Assembly (NCBI RefSeq): GCF_005116735.1
Contig: NZ_SWDB01000014.1
Location: 1-64,000, forward strand
Source: Thalassotalea mangrovi
GTDB taxonomy: Bacteria > Pseudomonadota > Gammaproteobacteria > Enterobacterales > Alteromonadaceae
Direction of reading: 5' to 3'
Length of the DNA stretch: 64,000 nucleotides
In this document: piece by piece, positions 7,572 to 18,800 of the stretch
How positions within the stretch are numbered: the stretch's first letter is position 1
Layout of the letters: every line of letters starts with the position of its first letter
The notes under the pieces: generated by a model
What the model was told of the DNA's origin: nothing
Seen by the model: only the letters and a program-made list of their open reading frames with translations
The model's database searches: none
Translations under genes and position numbers: made by a program

Positions 7572-8639
7572 TTACCGATTGTCCCGGAAGTCAGCACTGA
7601 TGTCTGGGTAATCGGTAAAAATGCCATCGATATTTAGTTCCGAGAAAAACAACTGGTGTAATTGCCTGAAGCTGGTCGTACAGGCGGGTAATTTGTCTCG
7701 GCGAAATGTATAGGCATGGACAATCAGGCCAATGTTTTGTGCCTGCTGAATCCAACGTTTACCACCTTGGTAGCTGCAATCCTCAGCAAATACATGGTCG
7801 ATACTAATACCAATCCCGTGTGCATAACTGGATATTTCTCTTAATCCATCCTCTTCCAAAAAGCGTTGAAAGTTATAGGGCTGAGACTTACCGTCGATTT
7901 GCTGATAGGCCTGCTGCCAGTCGTCGTTGGCTATCAACTGAATTAATGGCAAATACCAGCGAACCCGATCAAGCTTTTCGCGCAGCGTTATTAAACTGTT
8001 CGGGTCAAAACTTTGCAAAAACACAGGAGTGTCAGTTAACTCTTCCTTCCGGGTTAATAACAGTGCGAATAATGCTGATGTGATGTCTTTATCCTGCTGG
8101 CGGTGAAACCAGGGGGCCTTTATTTCGATATACAGGCCGACCTGGGTGTGACGGGTTAGGTTTAACCCCTGAATAAAGGTGATCTCTTCATCAAGCGTAG
8201 GGATTTTCAGCGCCTTGGTTACATAGGGAAAGCGATCCGGAGAGCTTTGCGGTGGGGTTAAATCGAGTTGACGAATTTCAGCCAGAGTAAAGTCAATAAC
8301 ATAGTAGTTGCCGTCAAATCGCTTTCTGCCAGGGTACTTAGCGGCGACGTTCGTCTTGTGTTGTAATACGAGATCGTGGAAAACAATTAGCCGATTGTCC
8401 CTGGTCATCACCACATCCTGCTCGAGAAAATCAGCATTCATGGCATGGGCGAGGGCTTTGCTCGCCAGCGTATGTTCAGGCAAATAGCCACTGGCACCAC
8501 GATGGGCAATAATCAGCGGGCCCTGGCTGACCCTGGCGGCTGATATTTGCCCAGCCCAAAGCAATGCAGTTATCAGGAGCAACAGCCAGCATCTGCGATA
8601 CAGCGTTGAAGATGTAAAAATCATAACTTCTATAACCAC
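7572..8639 (-). CDS. glpQ: Periplasmic glycerophosphodiester phosphodiesterase
   Basis: Hydrolyses glycerophosphodiesters released from phospholipids to glycerol-3-phosphate and an alcohol. Signatures are IAHRGASGYLPEHT (active-site His-Arg and Glu), the metal-binding E-x-D in FLEQDVVMTRD, and FHD (second catalytic His). Length 355 aa is close to E. coli GlpQ (358). An N-terminal signal sequence (LLLLITALLWAGQISAA) directs it to the periplasm. The first ATG gives MVIEVMIFTSS; the methionine at residue 6 gives a more typical signal and may be the real start. No glpT neighbour is present. Confidence 0.9.
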   Translation of the reverse strand: MVIEVMIFTSSTLYRRCWLLLLITALLWAGQISAARVSQGPLIIAHRGASGYLPEHTLASKALAHAMNADFLEQDVVMTRDNRLIVFHDLVLQHKTNVAAKYPGRKRFDGNYYVIDFTLAEIRQLDLTPPQSSPDRFPYVTKALKIPTLDEEITFIQGLNLTRHTQVGLYIEIKAPWFHRQQDKDITSALFALLLTRKEELTDTPVFLQSFDPNSLITLREKLDRVRWYLPLIQLIANDDWQQAYQQIDGKSQPYNFQRFLEEDGLREISSYAHGIGISIDHVFAEDCSYQGGKRWIQQAQNIGLIVHAYTFRRDKLPACTTSFRQLHQLFFSELNIDGIFTDYPDISADFRDNR

Positions 8640-8844
8640 TAATTTTTAACGTTCAACAAAGCGATGAAATCCATTTAAACCTAGGTGAAATTCGCCAATA
8701 CCGTTAGTTTTTGCAGAAATTAACGCTGTTGGCGTCTGTATGTACATTTGACTAAACCAAGCCTGTCACGATTTTCACTTAAGCCGGGTGAGAATGGATG
8801 GGCCCTGATATACAATACGTGCTGGTCAAACTTGCAGGTAACCT

Positions 8845-9780
8845 TTGCACGCAATGAAGTCGTTTAATATTCCCCTGGTGTTTCATCCGATATACAGTCA
8901 GCTCGACCTGCCCGAACGGCACCGGTTTCCCATTGATAAATACCACAGCATATTTAAGCGCCTGTTAAATGAAGGCGTATCTGAAAACGTATTTCATCTG
9001 CCAGAAATGCTCGCCTATGACAGGGCTTCGCCATTGATAGATGCCGCTTATATTGATGCATTGGTATCCAATTCACTCGATCACAAGGCGATGCGCCGAA
9101 TTGGCTTTCCCTGGTCAGAACAATTGATAAAGCGTACTTTTACAGCGGTGGGAGGCACCTTATTAACGGCGGAGCTGGCCTACACACATGGCATCGCCAT
9201 CAACCTCACCGGTGGTTATCACCATGCCTTTACCGATTTCGGATCGGGCTTTTGCATGATTAACGATCTTTATCTCGCCGCTAATCGATTGCTGGAAAGA
9301 GAGGATATTAATCGCGTCCTGATTTTCGATTGTGATGTACATCAGGGAGATGGTACCGCAGCGCTTGCACAGGGCAGGGATGACATCATTACCGTGTCTT
9401 TACATTGCGAGAAAAATTTTCCCTATCGTAAGCAGGACTCCGATATGGATTTTCCCCTGGATAAGCACCTGGACGATGCAGAGTATTTACAAACTGTCGA
9501 GCAGGCGTTGCTGCTGGCATTAAATTGCTACCATGTAGATGCGGTGATTTATGATGCTGGCGTCGACGTCCACCAGGACGATGATTTAGGCCATTTGAAT
9601 ATCACCACTAAAGGTGTCTACCTGCGAGATAAGCTGGTGTTTGCAGCCTGTAAACAACGAGGTTTGCCGGTTGCCGCCGTGATTGGTGGTGGTTACCAGC
9701 GAGATATTGAAGCGCTGACTGATGTGCATTTACAGCTATTTAAAGCCGCATATGATGTGTACACTTCGAACAACGGCTAA
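8845..9780 (+). CDS. Histone deacetylase superfamily protein
   Basis: An arginase/deacetylase-fold zinc hydrolase. Diagnostic motifs are the tandem histidines in TGGYHHAF, the zinc ligands in FDCDVHQGDGTA (Asp and His), and the third ligand in YDAGVDVHQDDDLG. Sequence style is closest to the class IV (HDAC11-like) branch. In bacteria such proteins deacylate polyamines or other N-acyl substrates; the substrate here is unknown. Two starts compete: TTG at 8845, 6 nt after GCAGGTAA, and ATG at 8854 without a well-placed ribosome site; I favour the first weakly. It stands alone. Confidence 0.85.
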   Translation: MHAMKSFNIPLVFHPIYSQLDLPERHRFPIDKYHSIFKRLLNEGVSENVFHLPEMLAYDRASPLIDAAYIDALVSNSLDHKAMRRIGFPWSEQLIKRTFTAVGGTLLTAELAYTHGIAINLTGGYHHAFTDFGSGFCMINDLYLAANRLLEREDINRVLIFDCDVHQGDGTAALAQGRDDIITVSLHCEKNFPYRKQDSDMDFPLDKHLDDAEYLQTVEQALLLALNCYHVDAVIYDAGVDVHQDDDLGHLNITTKGVYLRDKLVFAACKQRGLPVAAVIGGGYQRDIEALTDVHLQLFKAAYDVYTSNNG

Positions 9781-9992
9781 TTAAGCTCTGAACTGCTGGC
9801 TGTATTGAAAGCCGCCAGTCTGATCTAACTCAACTGTTATCTGGCTGAACTGCCTGGCCAGTGGTTTTCACGGCGCATATCGAAAACTTGTTATATCTGT
9901 TATTTACATGGTAATTATCGTAATTAAATCAGGCATTTTCATTTATCTCTGACACTGTTACCCTGATCCAAACCGGATTTTGGAAACAACTT

Positions 9993-10916
9993 ATGCGCAT
10001 ACTTTTGATTACTGTTTTTACCTTGATGCTACTGGGATGTGACAAGGCAAATACGACAGCTGGTGAGCCGCAATTATTGCGAGCTTCATATACCAGCGTA
10101 CTTGATCAGAGCGAACGAGACTATTTCGTCTACCTGCCCCAAGGCTATGACCAGCAAGATAATAAGCAGTGGCCGGTACTGATGTTCCTGCACGGCAATG
10201 GCGAGCGAGGCAATGGTAAATCAGAACTTGGATTTGTGATGAGCTATGGGCCACTGTATGAAGCCTGGATTCAAAAGCGTGATCTGCCGTTTATTATCGT
10301 GGCGCCACAGTTACCAATGCTGGGGATGGATCAACTGGGCATTGATTATATAGATAATCGACAATTATCAGATATTCCCAAGCGATTAGAGCAAGGTGTT
10401 CCCGCAAGGCCAGCAGAATTTCCGACAAAGCGTCAAATCGTCCGGGAGATGTCCGCATCTGATTTGACTCAAACACCAGCTTTGTTACCACGGGGCTGGG
10501 AGGTTATCGAAGATGACCTGCTATCTATTATCGACGCGGTTAAACAGCGCTTTAATACCGACACCGGGCGTTTGTACCTGACAGGCCTGAGTTATGGGGG
10601 GTTTGGCACCTGGTATCTGGCCAGCAGGCATCCACAGAAATTTGCCGCTATTGTGCCGGTGGTGGGCTGGGGGCACCCGGACCTGATGGCGCCAATCGCT
10701 GAACATCAGATACCACTTTGGGTATTTGCCGGCGGTCGAGACAGCGCGGTGAAAATTACTAATTTTTATGCAGGCCTTGCAGAACTTGAGCGACTCGGAC
10801 ATGAAGATGTGCGCTTTACGGTACATGAAGATATGGAGCATGATACCTGGACCCGGGTCTATGGTGGCGAAGATGTTTATCTGTGGTTGCAAAAGCAGCG
10901 ACAGCAAGCCCGATAA
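9993..10916 (+). CDS. Alpha/beta-hydrolase lipoprotein (esterase-like)
   Basis: The N-terminus MRILLITVFTLMLLGC is a lipoprotein signal with lipobox LLGC, so the enzyme is membrane-anchored outside the cytoplasm. The body is an alpha/beta hydrolase: VLMFLHGNGERG (oxyanion region), nucleophile Ser in TGLSYGGFGTW, acid Asp in FAGGRDSAV, and His in EDMEHDTW. It resembles PHB-depolymerase/feruloyl-esterase-type proteins with a roughly 50-residue insertion after IIVAPQLP. The substrate is not predictable. An IR at 10942-10956 (GCCAATG/CATTGGC) follows the gene. Confidence 0.8.
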   Translation: MRILLITVFTLMLLGCDKANTTAGEPQLLRASYTSVLDQSERDYFVYLPQGYDQQDNKQWPVLMFLHGNGERGNGKSELGFVMSYGPLYEAWIQKRDLPFIIVAPQLPMLGMDQLGIDYIDNRQLSDIPKRLEQGVPARPAEFPTKRQIVREMSASDLTQTPALLPRGWEVIEDDLLSIIDAVKQRFNTDTGRLYLTGLSYGGFGTWYLASRHPQKFAAIVPVVGWGHPDLMAPIAEHQIPLWVFAGGRDSAVKITNFYAGLAELERLGHEDVRFTVHEDMEHDTWTRVYGGEDVYLWLQKQRQQAR

Positions 10917-11093
10917 CCCTGACCAATCAATAGCACTAATGGCCAATGGCATTGGCATTCGTATGGTTTTTAACGGACAACTATAATTAATGGCATTTCC
11001 TTAACCGAAGGGTAGATTGGAAAACCAGACTGCATCGTCGGCGGCAATGCCGACAATGTTCGGATTCGAATCAAACCTCAGGTAACTGGGTGT

Positions 11094-13340
11094 ATGAAGA
11101 TATTAATTTTGTTGTTGCTAGGCTTGTCCATGTCGACTGTCTGTCTTGCTAAGGGGGACTGGCAGGGTACCTGGCAAACTAACTGGCGTCAGGGTGGTGC
11201 CGAACTGGTGCTGACCCAGCAGGGAAATAAAGTAACCGGTTATTATGAGCCGTTTAATGGCACGGTCGAAGGGCAGGTAAGTGAACAAGGCCAGCTTTCT
11301 GGCTCCTGGCAGCAACCGGGTTCAAAGGGACACTTTTTCTTTCGACTGTCCCCGGATAAAAAAACCTTTTCAGGGCGGTTTGATAGTGGCGAATGGTGGA
11401 ATGGCCTGAAACTTTCCGATAAGGCCTCTCAACAATCAAAGCCACAGGTTAATTTACAATCGCCAAGAGCTACGGTAAAAAATTATCTGGTGGCGGGAAA
11501 CTGGATCGCTTTTGGGGATAATAATTACATTGATGATTTAATCGCTGCCGTAGATATTCCCAACACCGGCAGCAATACCTTGTATCGACAAAAATTTGAA
11601 ATTGCTTACCTGTATTTCCAATTGCTGAACATGGATACATTCAGGCTGTTTACTTTGCCTGATTTTGTTGAGTCAGACATCTACAGTTTTGAACTTTTTA
11701 AGCGCTACAGCGAATTTTCTCATCGAATAGCCTTACACAAGGTAAATGGACAGTGGCGTATTATTTTACCGAACAGAAAGGAAATCAATGCACTGTTACA
11801 GCGGGCAGAGGCAGCGGGTATATATCGGCAAAAGGCACCTGAGGGACACTTTAAGTTAGCAACGCCACGGGAAACCATGCGCACCTTTTTGGAACAGTTC
11901 AGAAACTGGAATCAAGGATCCGATACGCTGGTTTTGAACACATTGAATATAAGCCGGCTGGATAAAAATGTAAGAAAGTGGGAAGCTCCGGTACTGGCTC
12001 AGTATCTGAAAGAGGTGCTGGATCGTGTCAGTTATGTGGTATGGCAGGAAATTCCCAATGATCCTGACAGCGATATTCCCTATCGACATTTCACTCATCC
12101 CAAAGGCGTTATTGAGATCGCTCCGGCAATGCGAGGCGACGAAAAAGTCTGGCTGTTTACGCCGAAAACCATCGCAAATATTCGCTCGCTTCATGACGCT
12201 TTGGAGTCGCTTCCCATGCCACCAGGTATACCCGAATATGAGAATACGGCATTCTTTTTTAATATCCGCGACCAGGTTCGCAAATTACCCGGACCGTTAA
12301 CTAATCGCTATTGGCAACTGGAGTTATGGCAATGGATTGGCGCCGTGTTATTGTTGCTATTAAGTTTTACCATTGCCAGTTTGGTGCGTATTAAGCTGAA
12401 TGCATTGGTAAAACTGTTACCCGGCTTTCGACGTCGAACCCTGTCGAGTATTAACCTTAATATCGGCATTCCGGCAATGCTTATCACCATTGGCCTTATC
12501 TGGGTATATACGCTGTTTGTGTTTGGCATACCTGATTACCTGTTTAGCTTTTTGCGCACCATCAGCCAACTGCTAATTATTATTGGCAGCGTATGGCTGG
12601 GATATATCGCTATCAACGAAATATCAAAATATCTGCTATCCAAGGCGCTTAAAACCGAGTCGGTGATTGATGAGATTATTGTCACATTAATTGGTAGCCT
12701 GATTAAAGGCGGCGTCATCATCTTCGGGGTTATGTTGATTGCGGAAATTCTTGGCATTCCATTTGGCACTGTCATCGCCGGCTTAGGTATCGGCGGTATT
12801 GCCCTGGCGATTGCCGCGAAAGATACGGTAGCGAACTTTTTTGGGTCCGCCGTCATTCTTGCAGATAGGCCATTCAAGCCAGGAGATAAAGTCGTGATCG
12901 GCGAATTTAAAGGTAATATCGAGTCGGTTGGTTTGCGCTCAACCCGAATACGGGCGGAAAATGATGCTTTGGTATTTATTCCAAACTCGATTGTCTCCAA
13001 AGATATTATTGCCAATGAACAGCGTAAACGCCGTACCTTAGTGGATACTTGCATTCCCGTGCATCCTCGCACAACGGCCGATTTGCTGAGATTATGTTCC
13101 ACCGAAATTATTGCCGCCTATGAGCAGGATGATATGGTGTTTGGCCGTTTCCTGGCGGTCGGTGTTAACGACTTTACCCCCGGAGCGATTAAATTTCGCA
13201 TTCGGTTTTATATCAACGCGGTTGATAAAAAGGTGTATTTAATGAATCGACACCGCTTGCTGAGCGTGGCTCTGCAAATTTTTGAGCAACATGGTGTGAA
13301 GCTTGCCAAAAATATTGTTGATAATGAGACGGGCAATTAG
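11094..13340 (+). CDS. Large MscS-family mechanosensitive channel
   Basis: The signal peptide (residues 1-19, ending CLA) is followed by a roughly 390-residue periplasmic region, which opens with a small beta domain (GDWQGTWQTNWRQGG, GEWWNGL). Then come several membrane helices (about 409-430, 455-480, 485-510, 535-600). The last is the pore-lining TM3 with GTVIAGLGIGGIALAIAAKD, followed by the MscS beta domain (FFGSAVILADRPFKPGDKV) and a C-terminal alpha/beta domain. MscS-type channels release solutes on hypo-osmotic shock; the large periplasmic domain suggests additional gating or cell-wall contact (inference). At 748 aa it lies between small MscS and MscK. Convergent with the subtilisin gene. 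Confidence 0.9.
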   Translation: MKILILLLLGLSMSTVCLAKGDWQGTWQTNWRQGGAELVLTQQGNKVTGYYEPFNGTVEGQVSEQGQLSGSWQQPGSKGHFFFRLSPDKKTFSGRFDSGEWWNGLKLSDKASQQSKPQVNLQSPRATVKNYLVAGNWIAFGDNNYIDDLIAAVDIPNTGSNTLYRQKFEIAYLYFQLLNMDTFRLFTLPDFVESDIYSFELFKRYSEFSHRIALHKVNGQWRIILPNRKEINALLQRAEAAGIYRQKAPEGHFKLATPRETMRTFLEQFRNWNQGSDTLVLNTLNISRLDKNVRKWEAPVLAQYLKEVLDRVSYVVWQEIPNDPDSDIPYRHFTHPKGVIEIAPAMRGDEKVWLFTPKTIANIRSLHDALESLPMPPGIPEYENTAFFFNIRDQVRKLPGPLTNRYWQLELWQWIGAVLLLLLSFTIASLVRIKLNALVKLLPGFRRRTLSSINLNIGIPAMLITIGLIWVYTLFVFGIPDYLFSFLRTISQLLIIIGSVWLGYIAINEISKYLLSKALKTESVIDEIIVTLIGSLIKGGVIIFGVMLIAEILGIPFGTVIAGLGIGGIALAIAAKDTVANFFGSAVILADRPFKPGDKVVIGEFKGNIESVGLRSTRIRAENDALVFIPNSIVSKDIIANEQRKRRTLVDTCIPVHPRTTADLLRLCSTEIIAAYEQDDMVFGRFLAVGVNDFTPGAIKFRIRFYINAVDKKVYLMNRHRLLSVALQIFEQHGVKLAKNIVDNETGN

Positions 13341-13518
13341 CTAATAAGTAGAGTATGAAGTTTAGGCCTTGCGTACCTGTGTCGTAAGGCAGACCGTTAA
13401 CCAAGTAGTTTTCTGATAACGATTAACACCATCTGCCGAAGCGATAGAAGCAGGTATGACAAACCTCCGAAAGTGAAGGTTTATCATAACTGACGTTGAT
13501 AGAAAAATTCCGAAATAT

Positions 13519-15336
13519 TTAGTTACTAACCTCGATAAAGTGGTTTCCGGTATGCGCCATATTTCCGGCTTTATCATAAGCAATAGCTTTTAACCGCTTT
13601 TTGCCATTTTTGGTTTTACTGACATCAATTGATAAATCGTAAGGCGCAGCATTAAATGTTTTCACCAGTGAGTTATTCAGATAGACCTCAACGGTTTCGA
13701 CGCTGACATTGTCATAGGCATCCAACTCGACATTGAACACGCCAGATACTTTTTCATTTTCTGAAGGGGTGATGAAGCTGATGCTTGGTGCTATTGTGTC
13801 AACAACTGGCTCTGGCTCTGGTTCAGGAGTCGGCGTAGGTGTTGTTGCCAGTTGCACGGTGATTTGTTGCGATTCCCCGACGTTACCGCTGCTGTCGGTC
13901 GCACGAGCCAACAGGGTTTTGTTACCATCAGCTAAGTTGCTGGCATCAATATTAAACTCATAAGGAGCACTATTATCGGTTGCATAAAGGCTGCCCTGAA
14001 AGTAAAGCTCAACATTTTCAACGGCGACATTATCGGTCGCGTCAATACTGACATTAATAGATTCAGATACTGTGTCATTGTGGCGAGGTGAACTAATAGA
14101 CACCGTTGGAGCAACCGTATCCAGTTCAGGTTCAGGTACATAAACGCCTTCATTAATTGCCGCGAGGGCATCGATTCGACCATGGCCGAATTTATTACTG
14201 TAAGAGCCGCTAAACATGCTTTTATCTGCGTTTGTCTCAAGCAAGCTTTCCAGCTCGGCATTACTTAACCTTGGGTTATGTTGTTTTAACAGTGCCAGTA
14301 CCGCGGCCGTTGCTGGTGACGCAAAAGAAGTACCGCTTACCTTGCCGTAACCACCACCTTTTGTCGTTGTCAGAATTCCAACACCGGGTGCAGACACATC
14401 CAGGCAGTTACCATAGTTTGACCAACTGGCTAGGGAGTCGCCAGAGGTGGTTGCAGAAACGGTAACTATGTATTTATTATCCGAGCAGTTTTGGTCAGTG
14501 CCATTGTTGCCAGCCGCAGCCACTACCAGTCCACCTTTTTCGTAAAAATATTGGGCGGCATTGGTGACGGTACCACTGTAGGTAACGCGGTAGCTGATAT
14601 TGGCAATATCTGCGCCATTGTCTGCAGCGTAAATCAGGGCGTCAGCAATATCCAGAAGGGAAGCGACACCATCACTGCGCTCTGAAACGCGAATCGGTAA
14701 TACTTTGCTGTCCCAGGCGATAGAAGTAATCCCTACGTTATTATTTGAGGTTGCAGCGATAACACCCGATACTTTGGTACCGTGACCATGAACATCGGTT
14801 AGATTAGTGTTATTACCTACGACATTGTAGCCAGGTAATAAATTTGCATGCAGATCGGGGTGAGATTCATCGACTCCGGTGTCCAGTACAGCAACGATAA
14901 CGCCATTACCTGTGGTCGTATCCCAGACCTGGTCCGCTTTTATCTTGGACAAATGCCAGGCTTCCGTATATCGCGGATCATTGGGTGTCGCTGCCAGCTC
15001 TACCAGTTCATTTACTTCAGCGGTTTCAATTAAAGGGCTTTTCTGCAGGCGGGACAGTTGTTTTTCCAGCTTGTCTTTTTTCACCTTAACGATGCGAGAA
15101 TTGGACTGTTCTATGACGCGTTTATAACGCTTTTCTTTTGCACTATCGAAAGGTGCGTTGGCGTCCTGCAAAAATCGTTGTAAAGCCTTTTCACTTACCC
15201 CGGCTTTTGGGGTAATGATGATTTGTTCTTCATTGGTCTCGATATTAGCGTGTGCGTTTGTTGTCAATCCCAGTGCAATAATGGCACTTGCCAATGGCGT
15301 TAGTGTGTTAATGGTTTTATTTCGTTTGAATTTCAT
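13519..15336 (-). CDS. Secreted subtilisin-family (S8) serine protease with two Ig-like domains
   Basis: Signal peptide at residues 1-30 (ending NAHA), a propeptide region (31-120), then an S8 catalytic domain with Asp152 in VAVLDTGVD, His185 in HGHGT, oxyanion Asn277 in AAAGNNGT and Ser337 in SGTSFASP. The C-terminal half holds two similar beta domains (about 405-495 and 515-605), each beginning DT-AP and containing DATDN or DAYDN, joined by a Pro-Glu-Thr linker. These resemble bacterial Ig-like modules for substrate or surface attachment. No GlyGly-CTERM or LPxTG tail is present, so the rhombosortase at 51 kb is not expected to process it. Confidence 0.93.
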   Translation of the reverse strand: MKFKRNKTINTLTPLASAIIALGLTTNAHANIETNEEQIIITPKAGVSEKALQRFLQDANAPFDSAKEKRYKRVIEQSNSRIVKVKKDKLEKQLSRLQKSPLIETAEVNELVELAATPNDPRYTEAWHLSKIKADQVWDTTTGNGVIVAVLDTGVDESHPDLHANLLPGYNVVGNNTNLTDVHGHGTKVSGVIAATSNNNVGITSIAWDSKVLPIRVSERSDGVASLLDIADALIYAADNGADIANISYRVTYSGTVTNAAQYFYEKGGLVVAAAGNNGTDQNCSDNKYIVTVSATTSGDSLASWSNYGNCLDVSAPGVGILTTTKGGGYGKVSGTSFASPATAAVLALLKQHNPRLSNAELESLLETNADKSMFSGSYSNKFGHGRIDALAAINEGVYVPEPELDTVAPTVSISSPRHNDTVSESINVSIDATDNVAVENVELYFQGSLYATDNSAPYEFNIDASNLADGNKTLLARATDSSGNVGESQQITVQLATTPTPTPEPEPEPVVDTIAPSISFITPSENEKVSGVFNVELDAYDNVSVETVEVYLNNSLVKTFNAAPYDLSIDVSKTKNGKKRLKAIAYDKAGNMAHTGNHFIEVSN

Positions 15337-15867
15337 GGTCCCCCCATCTATCGCCTAATAAAGCGGCAAACTTCTAAAAAAATTAAGCGTCAGAAGAGGC
15401 GAGAGGTCTCTTTTTCAAGGTAAACAGAACCTAAGAACTGCATTACAGCGCCTTTATTCCGAACCCACGTAGCAAAGGAATGCTGTGATAGTCGGGAGTT
15501 GCCAGAAGAAATATTGGTGTTGCTTAATTAAATTATTAACTTCTGTGCGAGCTGCACTCTTCTTAACGTGCCAAGCAATTTAGGGGGAGGGGGAAATCAA
15601 AGCAACATAGAAAACGCTTATTTAACAAGCTGATAACGTATAAATTGTTATCTTTTGTACATGTGGTGAGCAAAGAGTTATTTTTCAACCTGTTAGGTTG
15701 AAAATTAAACAAAATGGGTTTGTTAACCGGGTGTTAATCAGATTAATGGTATTTGAACCATCATGGCGATTACGAGATTCTTCAGCTAATGTTGCATTAT
15801 TTTTTCATAATGATGCCGTATTGATCCCCAGCTCAACTAGTATTTAAGCATTAACCGTTTGTTTTAT
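15337..15867. promoter_or_regulatory. Divergent promoter region with perfect inverted repeat
   Basis: A 530-bp gap separates two divergent protease genes. It holds a perfect 10-bp inverted repeat with a 3-nt loop at 15682-15704 (TTTTCAACCT / AGGTTGAAAA) and a looser one, GATAAC 15632-15637 with GTTATC 15647-15652. Either could be a regulator site acting on both genes. No gene is seen in the gap; promoters cannot be placed with confidence. Confidence 0.4.
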
Positions 15868-18800
15868 ATGAATTATGGGCAGATGATGAAACCGTTATTA
15901 ATGTGCATAGCCTGGTTGTTATTGCTCCTCGTCACCAATATTGCTGCCGCCAATACGCCAGCGCCGATGCTAATGAGGCAAGTTGATGTCCGTCAGGATA
16001 CGCTGGTGTTTACCTATGGTCAGGACATCTGGCAAGCGAGCCTTACATCAAAGCAGGCATTTCGCCTGACTTCTTTTCGGGGGCAGGCGCAAAGCCCAAA
16101 AATATCCCCAGATGGTAAATGGATAGCGTTTAGCGCCCAGCTTAATGGTAACTTTGATGTCTATCTGATAGCCACTGGTGGCGGCGAAATTATTCAGCTT
16201 ACCTGGCATCCGGAAGATGATTTTGTTCGTGGCTGGAGTCCTGACTCGAGTAAAATCCTGTTTGCCAGTGCACGCTCCAGCGCACCGGTAAAGTTACCCC
16301 AATTTTACACCGTCCGGCTAGACGGTGGCACGCCCGAACCACTGCCCATGTCCCGGGCACAATCTGGCAGCTTTTCGCCCCAGGGAGACCGTATTGTTTA
16401 TCAAAAAATAACCCCCTGGGATGATGGATGGCGCAATTATCGTGGCGGCCAAAATCAGCCTCTGCGGCTGGTCGACCTGGATACCTTAGAAGAATCATCA
16501 CTACCATGGAATCGGGAGAAACAGATTCAGCCGGTGTGGCATCAGGGTTATATTTATTTTCTCAGTGATGCTGATGGCGTCATGAACGTTTACCGCTTTG
16601 CCGAGACTAGCCAGGATAATAGCAGCGCCCGACAACTGACGTTTTTTAACGATTATGATGTGAAGTCTTTTGGCGTGTGGTCAGGTACCTTGTTAGTAGA
16701 GCAGCATGGCCGGCTATATCAACAGTCGATCAACGCCGAAAAGTCCGCACCGGTGCCGCTGTCGATTACCTTGCATGGTGACTTTCCATGGACTCGCCAA
16801 CAATGGGTTAAGGCGGCAGAACACATAGAATCCGCATCAATATCTCCATCCGGGAAACGCGCTTTATTCGTTGCTCGCGGCGAAGTTTTCAGTGTACCGG
16901 CAGAACACGGTGAAGAGCGCAATCTCAGTAATAGCTGGCAACGGGAAGTTGACGCGCAATGGTCGCCCGATGCTAAACAGATAGCCTGGTTTAGCGATCG
17001 CTCAGGAGAATATACGCTGATGCTCAGCGATCAATTTGGCCAACATTTGCGAACTATCCCGTTGCGCGGCACTGGCTTTTATAAAAATCTGCGCTGGTCA
17101 CCGGACAGCAAAAAAATCGCTTTTACCGATCAGAGGCAATCCATCTGGTTATTGACCATTGCATCACAGGCATTGCATCGCATCGATCAGGATACTCAGG
17201 TGATTCCCTCCGATTTGCACCCACCAGCATGGTCACCGGATAGTGCTTATCTCGCTTATGGCAAGACGTCGGACAATTTCCTCCATGACGTTTATGTATT
17301 TGAACTGGCCACGCAAACGTCTTATTTAATTACCGACGGCATGGCCGATAACCCAAGCTTTGCCTGGGATCACAAGGGTCACTATCTGTATCTCAATGCC
17401 AGTGTTGATTTTGCCAGCATGGCGCCATGGCTGGATCTAAGTACGACAGGTAAAGCTCAGGAAAATTATCAGGTGTATGCGGTTATCCTGCAAAAACACG
17501 GCAAAAGTCCGCTGCAATTGCAGCGCGATACAGAGCCTGTAAAAGCCTCTGCAGAGGCTGATGAGGAAGCTGACGAGGATTCAGAAGATAAAGAGCGCTC
17601 AGAGCTTAAGGTGCAAATCGACTTTACCGGAATCCAGTCGCGAATGATTGCCTTGCCTGTTGGCAGTGGCCATTTTTCCCGCTTGAACAGTAGCGAAGCA
17701 GGGTTGCTAATGGTGAAAAAAGAGAATGAGGAGCAAAGCAATTTATACCTTTTCGATTTTGAACAACAGCAATCTCAATTGCTAATTAAAGGCATAAAAC
17801 ATTACGCAGTAGCGGCGAACAATCAGGCGATCCTGGTGCAACAGGGGAGTTTGTGGAAAATGGCCGACGATATTCACAGTATTAAAGATGCACCAGGGCT
17901 CAACGTGCAATTGCCGTTATACCTCGATCCTAAGCAGGAGTGGCGGCAAAAATTTCGTGAAGCCTGGCGCTATCAAAGAGATTATTTTTATGTCGCCAAC
18001 TTACATGGCGTCAACTGGCAACAAATCTGGCGTGACTATTCACCATTGCTTACGGGGGTAAATCATCTTGCCGATCTCAATTACCTGCTCGACAACCTTG
18101 GCGCTGAAACCTCGGTTGGGCACTCGTTCAATGGTGGTGGCGAGTTTCCGGAGTTACCAGCAAGTCAGATTGGCTTGTTGGGCATTGATGTGGGCACCGA
18201 TTCGGATAACTTTATTATTAAGCGTGTATATAGTGGTGAAGCGTGGAATGGTGAGATAAATCGCTATGCTCCTTTTGCTAACGTTCACCATCAACTGGCC
18301 GTCAATGACAGGATTATTGCGGTAAATGACCAGAAGTTATCGACACGGGAAAACTTTTATCGATATTTTAACGGTACCTTAAACAAGCAGACCAAAATTA
18401 CCATTCGTTCCGCCCGAACCGGCGATAGCACTGATTACTGGGTGATACCGATTGAAGATGAATCAAAGCTACGGCAAATGGCATGGGTGGAGGATAATCG
18501 TCGCTTTGTTAACCAGGCATCGGACAATCAGCTAGCCTATGTCTGGTTACCGGATACCGGTGATAAAGGTTACCGCTATTTCAATCGTTACTTTTTTGCC
18601 CAGGCTGACCGCAAGGGGATCATCGTTGATGAGCGCTTTAATGGCGGCGGCTACATCGCTGATTACATGATTGATGTGCTGGGTCGCAAACTTAGTGGAT
18701 ATTTCAATAATATTCTTGATTCACAGCGACCATTAACCAGTCCTGGCGCTATCATTAACGGCCCGAAAGTATTGTTGATCAATGAGATGGCCGGTTCCGG

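Noticed and set aside
13340-13518. Inverted repeats between the MscS and subtilisin genes as terminators
   Set aside because: Stems such as GCCTTGCG/CGTAAGGC are imperfect and no T-run follows on either strand.
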